From positions 54,821 to 118,820 of the forward strand of contig JAIXQP010000052.1 of assembly GCA_027485675.1 (NCBI GenBank): a stretch of 64,000 nt of DNA, written 5' to 3'. Position 1 is the stretch's first letter; each line of letters opens with the position of its first letter. Of this stretch, positions 60,295 through 64,000 are shown piece by piece. Position numbers and translations under genes: made by a program. The notes beneath the pieces are model-generated. The model made no database searches, was not told the origin of the DNA, and was given only the letters and a program-made list of their open reading frames with translations. The DNA is from Terriglobales bacterium (lineage in GTDB: Bacteria > Acidobacteriota > Terriglobia > Bryobacterales > Bryobacteraceae).

Positions 60295-61845
60295 TTAACG
60301 GCTCAGCTTCACCGCATGGAAGTCCCAGCCCTTCCGCAACACCGGCCGGAGCAACTGATTCGCCTCGGCATTGTTAGTAATGCGCATCTTCTCCGGGTCA
60401 TACTCCAACTTACCCTCATGCCGCAGCGCAATCACCCCCAGTAACATCCACTCCACAAACGGCGCTGCCACTTCAAAGTTCGAACAAGCCGGATCCCCGC
60501 CCTTACAAGCCCGGATAAAGTCCCGCATATGCCCCGGTGACCGCGTCAACAGCGGAGCCGGCATCGTGTAATCCTGCATCTTGGCCACCGGCAACAACCG
60601 CGTCACCTCGCCATAAGTCCCCGTCGTCAACATCCCCTTATCGCCCTTGAACACGCTCCCGTTCGGCGTCGGGAACATCAGATTCGCCCCCGGAGCCTGC
60701 AAGGCCTCAAACATCGCCTTCGAATACACCCGGCCCGGCGAACGGAACTCCGCCACCCCCGGCTGCGGCCCAAATCCCATCGGCCGCCGTCCCGCCTGGT
60801 CCCCCGCCGGCCGCACCATCGGCGGATCGCCCAGCCACTCACCCTCCGGCACCCCCGCAACCTTCGGGCTCGCCTTCATCCCGTCATACCAGAACACCTG
60901 CAGCGGCGGCATATCCTCATGCGCCGCGAAGTCGAAGCGAATCACCGACGCCTTCGGAAACTGGAACGGGCTCACCCCCTCCTTCCGAATGCACTCCACG
61001 CCAATCACCTTCCGCCGCGACAAATGCAGTGCCATGTTCGGCGCACCCAGGATATGGCAAGCCATGTCCCCCAGCGCCCCCGCCCCGAAATCATAAAACC
61101 CGCGCCAGTTGAACGATTCATAGAAGTACCCGCCCCACCGGTCCGGCTTCTTCGCTCCGCCCGCGGTATACGGCCGCTTCTCCGCTACGCCCAGCCACAG
61201 ATCCCAATCCAAGCCGGACGGCACCGGCTCCTCCGCCGGAACCTGCGTGATCCCCTGCGGCCACAGCGGCCGGTCCGACCACGCATGCACCTCCGTCACG
61301 TTCCCAATGTCCCCATTCCAAACGATCTCGGCGCACTGCCGCGTACCCTCGTTCGAATAGCCCTGGTTTCCCATCTGCGTGGCCACCCGGTATTTCGACG
61401 CGGCCGCCCGCACCTGCCGGGCCTCCCAAATCGTCCGCACCAGCGGCTTCTGCACATAAACGTGCTTGTTCCGCTCCATGCACCACATCGCCGCCATGCC
61501 GTGCATATGGTCCGGCGTGGCGATAATCACCGCGTCAATATTGTTCGCCTCTTTGTCGAGCATTGCCCGGAAGTCCCGGTGCCGGGTCGCCTTCGGGAAC
61601 GCCTCGAAGGTCGGCGCCGCCCGCCGGTCATCCACGTCGCACAAGGCGACAATGTTCTCCGTCGGCGCCGCCGCCCGGATGTTACTCGCGCCCTGGCCGC
61701 CCGAGCCGATCGCCGCGAAATTCAGCTTCTCGTTGGGTGACTTATACCCCAACGCCTTGAGCGACGGCGTACTGCCGAACCCGCCCGTGGGCACCGCCCC
61801 AGCCAGCACGCTGCCATAAAAGAAGTGACGCCGATTCAATGACAT
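60295..61845 (-). CDS. Tat-exported Gfo/Idh/MocA family oxidoreductase, long form
   Basis: A 516-residue protein. Twin-arginine leader N-R-R-H-F-F-Y-G, Rossmann loop A-A-I-G-S-G-G-Q-G, V-Q-K-P in place of the usual E-K-P (catalytic lysine kept), and G-D-M-A-C-H for the active-site histidine. The final part (A-P-F-V-E-W-M-L-L-G) matches the long exported subgroup found in Planctomycetes and Acidobacteria. NAD(P)-dependent sugar oxidation in the periplasm is inferred. Monocistronic, with its own terminator. Confidence 0.88.
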   Translation of the reverse strand: MSLNRRHFFYGSVLAGAVPTGGFGSTPSLKALGYKSPNEKLNFAAIGSGGQGASNIRAAAPTENIVALCDVDDRRAAPTFEAFPKATRHRDFRAMLDKEANNIDAVIIATPDHMHGMAAMWCMERNKHVYVQKPLVRTIWEARQVRAAASKYRVATQMGNQGYSNEGTRQCAEIVWNGDIGNVTEVHAWSDRPLWPQGITQVPAEEPVPSGLDWDLWLGVAEKRPYTAGGAKKPDRWGGYFYESFNWRGFYDFGAGALGDMACHILGAPNMALHLSRRKVIGVECIRKEGVSPFQFPKASVIRFDFAAHEDMPPLQVFWYDGMKASPKVAGVPEGEWLGDPPMVRPAGDQAGRRPMGFGPQPGVAEFRSPGRVYSKAMFEALQAPGANLMFPTPNGSVFKGDKGMLTTGTYGEVTRLLPVAKMQDYTMPAPLLTRSPGHMRDFIRACKGGDPACSNFEVAAPFVEWMLLGVIALRHEGKLEYDPEKMRITNNAEANQLLRPVLRKGWDFHAVKLSR

Positions 61846-61898
61846 GAGGATCTCCTTAGATACCGCTTGTCATTATACGTGCCCCGCCACCCCCCTTC

Positions 61899-62279
61899 TC
61901 ACCCGCAAGGCGAACCAATCCACCACGTCAACCCGTTTCCATCCACCACCCCCGCGTTCCGATGCCCGTACGGCTTGTCCTCCGGTGCAAACGTCGACGT
62001 CGCCCCCGCAGCCAAAGTTTTCGTATAAACGGCGTCCACATCCGGAACCCAGAGATACAGAGCCGCCGGCAACGCCGGACACGCCTCGCCGGCCTGAGCC
62101 AGCATCACTATCGAGTCCCCCACCCGATACTCGGCGTGGACAATCGCCCCCGCTCCGTTCCGGTCACACGAAACCTCCTCCGCTTCAAATGCCTTCTGTA
62201 GAAAAACCACCGCCCCGTCCGCATCCGGCACTACCAGATACGGGGTCACGGTCCGATAACGATGCAAGGATTCACTCAT
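61899..62279 (-). CDS. VOC (glyoxalase/bleomycin-resistance) family protein
   Basis: A 126-residue protein of the PhnB-like VOC branch: V-T-P-Y-L-V-V-P-D-A-D-G-A opens the first beta-alpha-beta module, D-S-I-V-M-L-A and Y-L-W-V-P-D-V-D the middle, P-Y-G-H-R and G-N-x-W the end. Metal-dependent lyase, dioxygenase or drug-binding proteins share the fold; which it is cannot be told. The ATG at 62279 was chosen over TTG at 62285. It follows the AraC gene by 55 bases and is probably co-transcribed with it. Confidence 0.85.
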   Translation of the reverse strand: MSESLHRYRTVTPYLVVPDADGAVVFLQKAFEAEEVSCDRNGAGAIVHAEYRVGDSIVMLAQAGEACPALPAALYLWVPDVDAVYTKTLAAGATSTFAPEDKPYGHRNAGVVDGNGLTWWIGSPCG

Positions 62280-62334
62280 GCCCAAATCCTAGCCCGAACC
62301 ACCGCCTCGTGGATTGTAAAAAATGGACCCCCCC

Positions 62335-63141
62335 TCAGTTCCCCACGTGGTTTTGGAACGCTGTCCGCCGCGCCTCGTACTGCCCTGGGGTCAGCCCCGC
62401 AAAAGCCTGAAACTCGTGAATCAGATGCGCCTGATCCGAAAACCCGCAGTCCGCCGCCACCGCGCTCCAGTCCGGCCGCGCCGCCCCGTGCGCCTGCCCC
62501 ACCGCCTGCTGAAACCGCAACAGCCGGCAGTAACGCTTCGGCGAAATTCCCACCTCCCGTTGAAACCGCTCCCCCAATCGCTTCTGGCTCAATCCCGCCG
62601 CCTTCGCCACTCCGCCCACCCGGACCAGCGAAGGCGTCGCCTGAAACTGCCGCAGCGCGTACGCCACCGCCGGATGCAAACCCCGTCCAGTCCAAGCCAG
62701 CCGCAACTCCTCCTCGAACACCACCAACCGCCGCCCGGCGTCCCTCGACTCGAGCAATCGCTCTCGTAACCGGCGTACCGCCCCCGCGCCCCACAAGTCT
62801 TCCACCGCCATCCCCGTCTCACTCAACAGATCAGCCGGCAGACCGAAGAACGCCAATGTCCCACCAGGCCGGAACACCACACCGGCCACCTCCTCCTGCT
62901 CCGCCGAATCGATGATCTCGTAACGCGTCCCGATCCCGGAAACCACCGTCCCCGGCCCCACCTCCATCCGTTCGCCCCGATAGCTCCGCGTCTGGTCTTC
63001 CCGCAGGTTCACGATCAGTTGCGCCCTACCCGGCGGCAGCACCCGTTCGAGGCGCCAAGGTCCCGGCGCGTTCGAACAAACCGAAACGCACTCCACATGC
63101 TCCGCCATTGGCCCCGCCAACCGCCGCGCCCGGAAACCCAT
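62335..63141 (-). CDS. AraC-family transcriptional regulator
   Basis: A 268-residue regulator. The C-terminal double helix-turn-helix spans about 160-255 (A-K-A-A-G-L-S-Q-K-R-L and A-A-D-C-G-F-S-D-Q-A-H-L-I-H-E-F). An N-terminal cupin-like sensor has L-P-P-G-R-A-Q-L-I-V-N-L, as in the DUF6597 group. The ATG at 63141 has AGGAGG 11 bases upstream; an ATG at 63216 is also open but would leave only 17 bases to the divergent kinase gene. The pairing with a downstream VOC gene is common for this group and suggests local control. Confidence 0.88.
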   Translation of the reverse strand: MGFRARRLAGPMAEHVECVSVCSNAPGPWRLERVLPPGRAQLIVNLREDQTRSYRGERMEVGPGTVVSGIGTRYEIIDSAEQEEVAGVVFRPGGTLAFFGLPADLLSETGMAVEDLWGAGAVRRLRERLLESRDAGRRLVVFEEELRLAWTGRGLHPAVAYALRQFQATPSLVRVGGVAKAAGLSQKRLGERFQREVGISPKRYCRLLRFQQAVGQAHGAARPDWSAVAADCGFSDQAHLIHEFQAFAGLTPGQYEARRTAFQNHVGN

Positions 63142-63233
63142 CTGCCCTTGCGCCTCCTCGCCATCCCAACATAGCAGCCCCTCATTCTCTGCATCCGCGC
63201 CCACCCATGCCACCATAGGTCTGGAGCCCCGCC

Positions 63234-64000
63234 ATGAAGCCGGATCTGTCCCCCATCATCGAAGCCTTGCTCGAACTGACCCGCGACATGCGGTCCCTGG
63301 CCCAGGAAAACCGCCCCCTCCTCGCCCACGTCGCGACCCAAAACCAAACCAGCGCCACCAACCTGCTCCACTATCTCGCCCTCCGCGGCCACGATCTCCG
63401 CCCCCTCCAGGAACAACTCGCCCGCCTCGGCCTCTCCTCCCTCGGCCGCATTGAAACCCACGCCCTCAGCGGGGTGCTCACCGTCACCCAACTCCTCGCC
63501 ACCCTCTCGCGCCGAAAGCTTCCCGCCCTCGGCAAGCCGCCCTGCCAAGCTCCCGCCGGCCGCCGCCTCCTCAGCCGTAACACCGAAGCGCTCCTCGGCC
63601 CCGCCCCCGCCTCCCGCCAGGTCCGCATCATGGTCACCATGCCCTCCACCGCCGCCAGCGACTACCCCCTCGTCCGCGACCTCCTCCGCAACGGCATGAA
63701 CTGCATGCGCATCAACTGCGCCCACGATAGCGAACCCGCCTGGTCCCGCATGATCCACCACCTCCGGCAGGCCGAACAGGAAACCGGACTCCGCTGCAAA
63801 ATCGAAATGGATCTCGCCGGTCCCAAACTCCGCACCGGGCCCCTCGCCCCTGGTCCCTCCGTTCTTAAAGTTCGCCCCCAGCGCGACCCCTTCGGCCGCG
63901 TCATCGCCCCCGCCCGCCTCTGGCTCACCCCGCAGTCCGCCCCCGAACCTCCTCCCCCCGGCGCCACCGCCTCCCTGCCCGTTCCCCGCCGCTGGCTGCA
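63234..64000 (+). CDS. Pyruvate-kinase-like protein, N-terminal part
   Basis: Open from ATG 63234 to the window edge (255 codons). The first 120 residues are a helical extension with S-L-G-R-I-E-T-H-A-L-S-G-V-L. Then comes the start of a pyruvate kinase barrel: V-R-I-M-V-T-M-P-S, R-D-L-L-R-N-G-M-N-C-M-R-I-N-C-A-H-D (compare G-M-x-x-x-R-x-N-x-S/A-H), and M-D-L-A-G-P-K-L-R-T-G. This extended type is known from plants and some bacteria and may not be the housekeeping enzyme. The catalytic lysine region lies beyond the window. Divergent from the AraC gene. Confidence 0.85.
   Translation, partial: MKPDLSPIIEALLELTRDMRSLAQENRPLLAHVATQNQTSATNLLHYLALRGHDLRPLQEQLARLGLSSLGRIETHALSGVLTVTQLLATLSRRKLPALGKPPCQAPAGRRLLSRNTEALLGPAPASRQVRIMVTMPSTAASDYPLVRDLLRNGMNCMRINCAHDSEPAWSRMIHHLRQAEQETGLRCKIEMDLAGPKLRTGPLAPGPSVLKVRPQRDPFGRVIAPARLWLTPQSAPEPPPPGATASLPVPRRWL

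Overview
The window is a high-GC bacterial chromosome segment that looks like Acidobacteriota, most likely the Solibacter/Bryobacter group (Bryobacterales). The evidence is the company of families: a TIGR03437-type C-terminal domain on a large secreted NHL/BNR-repeat protein, a 1,224-residue Oar-like TonB-dependent receptor plus a decayed second one, a PSD1 cytochrome (DUF1549/DUF1553) paired with a Tat-exported DUF1501 protein, Tat-exported Gfo/Idh/MocA oxidoreductases, a DUF1080 protein and a cytochrome c-PQQ dehydrogenase. No rRNA, tRNA, CRISPR array, integrase or insertion sequence was recognised.

Layout. 1-8 kb: end of a DUF1697 gene, a secreted histidine phosphatase, a coupled ROK kinase/acyltransferase pair, the PSD1-DUF1501 pair and a secreted serine hydrolase. 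8-13.3 kb: two gene remnants (DUF1501 tail; BrnT-like toxin plus antitoxin tail), a secreted metallo-beta-lactamase-fold protein and the TonB receptor. 13.6-19.7 kb: a secreted caspase-like PEGA/TPR protein, a secreted protein of unknown function, and a tyrosinase translationally coupled to a DUF2182 membrane protein. 19.7-24 kb: a leftward operon of Hsp20, phosphoribosyltransferase, an archaeo-eukaryotic-primase-like protein and a TIM-barrel isomerase. 24-29 kb: a leftward catalase / catalase-like / CBM9-PKD operon with a divergent DUF2383 gene. 29-35.6 kb: the TIGR03437 protein, an AI-2E-family permease, a nitrilase-fold hydrolase and an M28 peptidase. 35.6-37.4 kb: a TonB receptor pseudogene. 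37.4-42.3 kb: a second tyrosinase locus, running from an OmpA/peptidoglycan-binding-like protein through tyrosinase and a detached beta domain to DUF2182 carrying the same beta domain. 42.6-45.1 kb: a cytochrome c-PQQ dehydrogenase and a 24-residue membrane peptide. 45.1-54.1 kb: a nine-gene leftward phospho-signalling locus. 54.1-64 kb: an ABM monooxygenase/MarR pair, a sugar-metabolism group (DUF1080 and two Gfo/Idh/MocA), a beta-propeller, an AAA-ATPase remnant, dodecin, AraC/VOC and the start of a pyruvate-kinase-like gene.

The two most interesting systems are these. (1) The 45.1-54.1 kb locus joins a membrane Ser/Thr kinase with four periplasmic Ig-like repeats, two PP2C phosphatases, three FHA proteins (one fused across the membrane to a periplasmic trypsin-like protease) and an ExbB/MotA-like plus ExbD-like proton-channel pair. 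The genes are tightly packed, several through ATGA overlaps. No type VI secretion or Zorya partner genes lie nearby, so it looks like a separate envelope-sensing, proton-motive-force-linked phosphorylation system. (2) A tyrosinase/DUF2182/beta-domain cassette occurs twice with its domains shuffled. DUF2182 carries a histidine-rich loop and may serve as the membrane copper partner of the tyrosinase.

A recurring theme is gene decay: 3' ends of neighbouring genes recur as degenerate copies, and two pseudogenes appear to have ATA where an ATG start would be expected.
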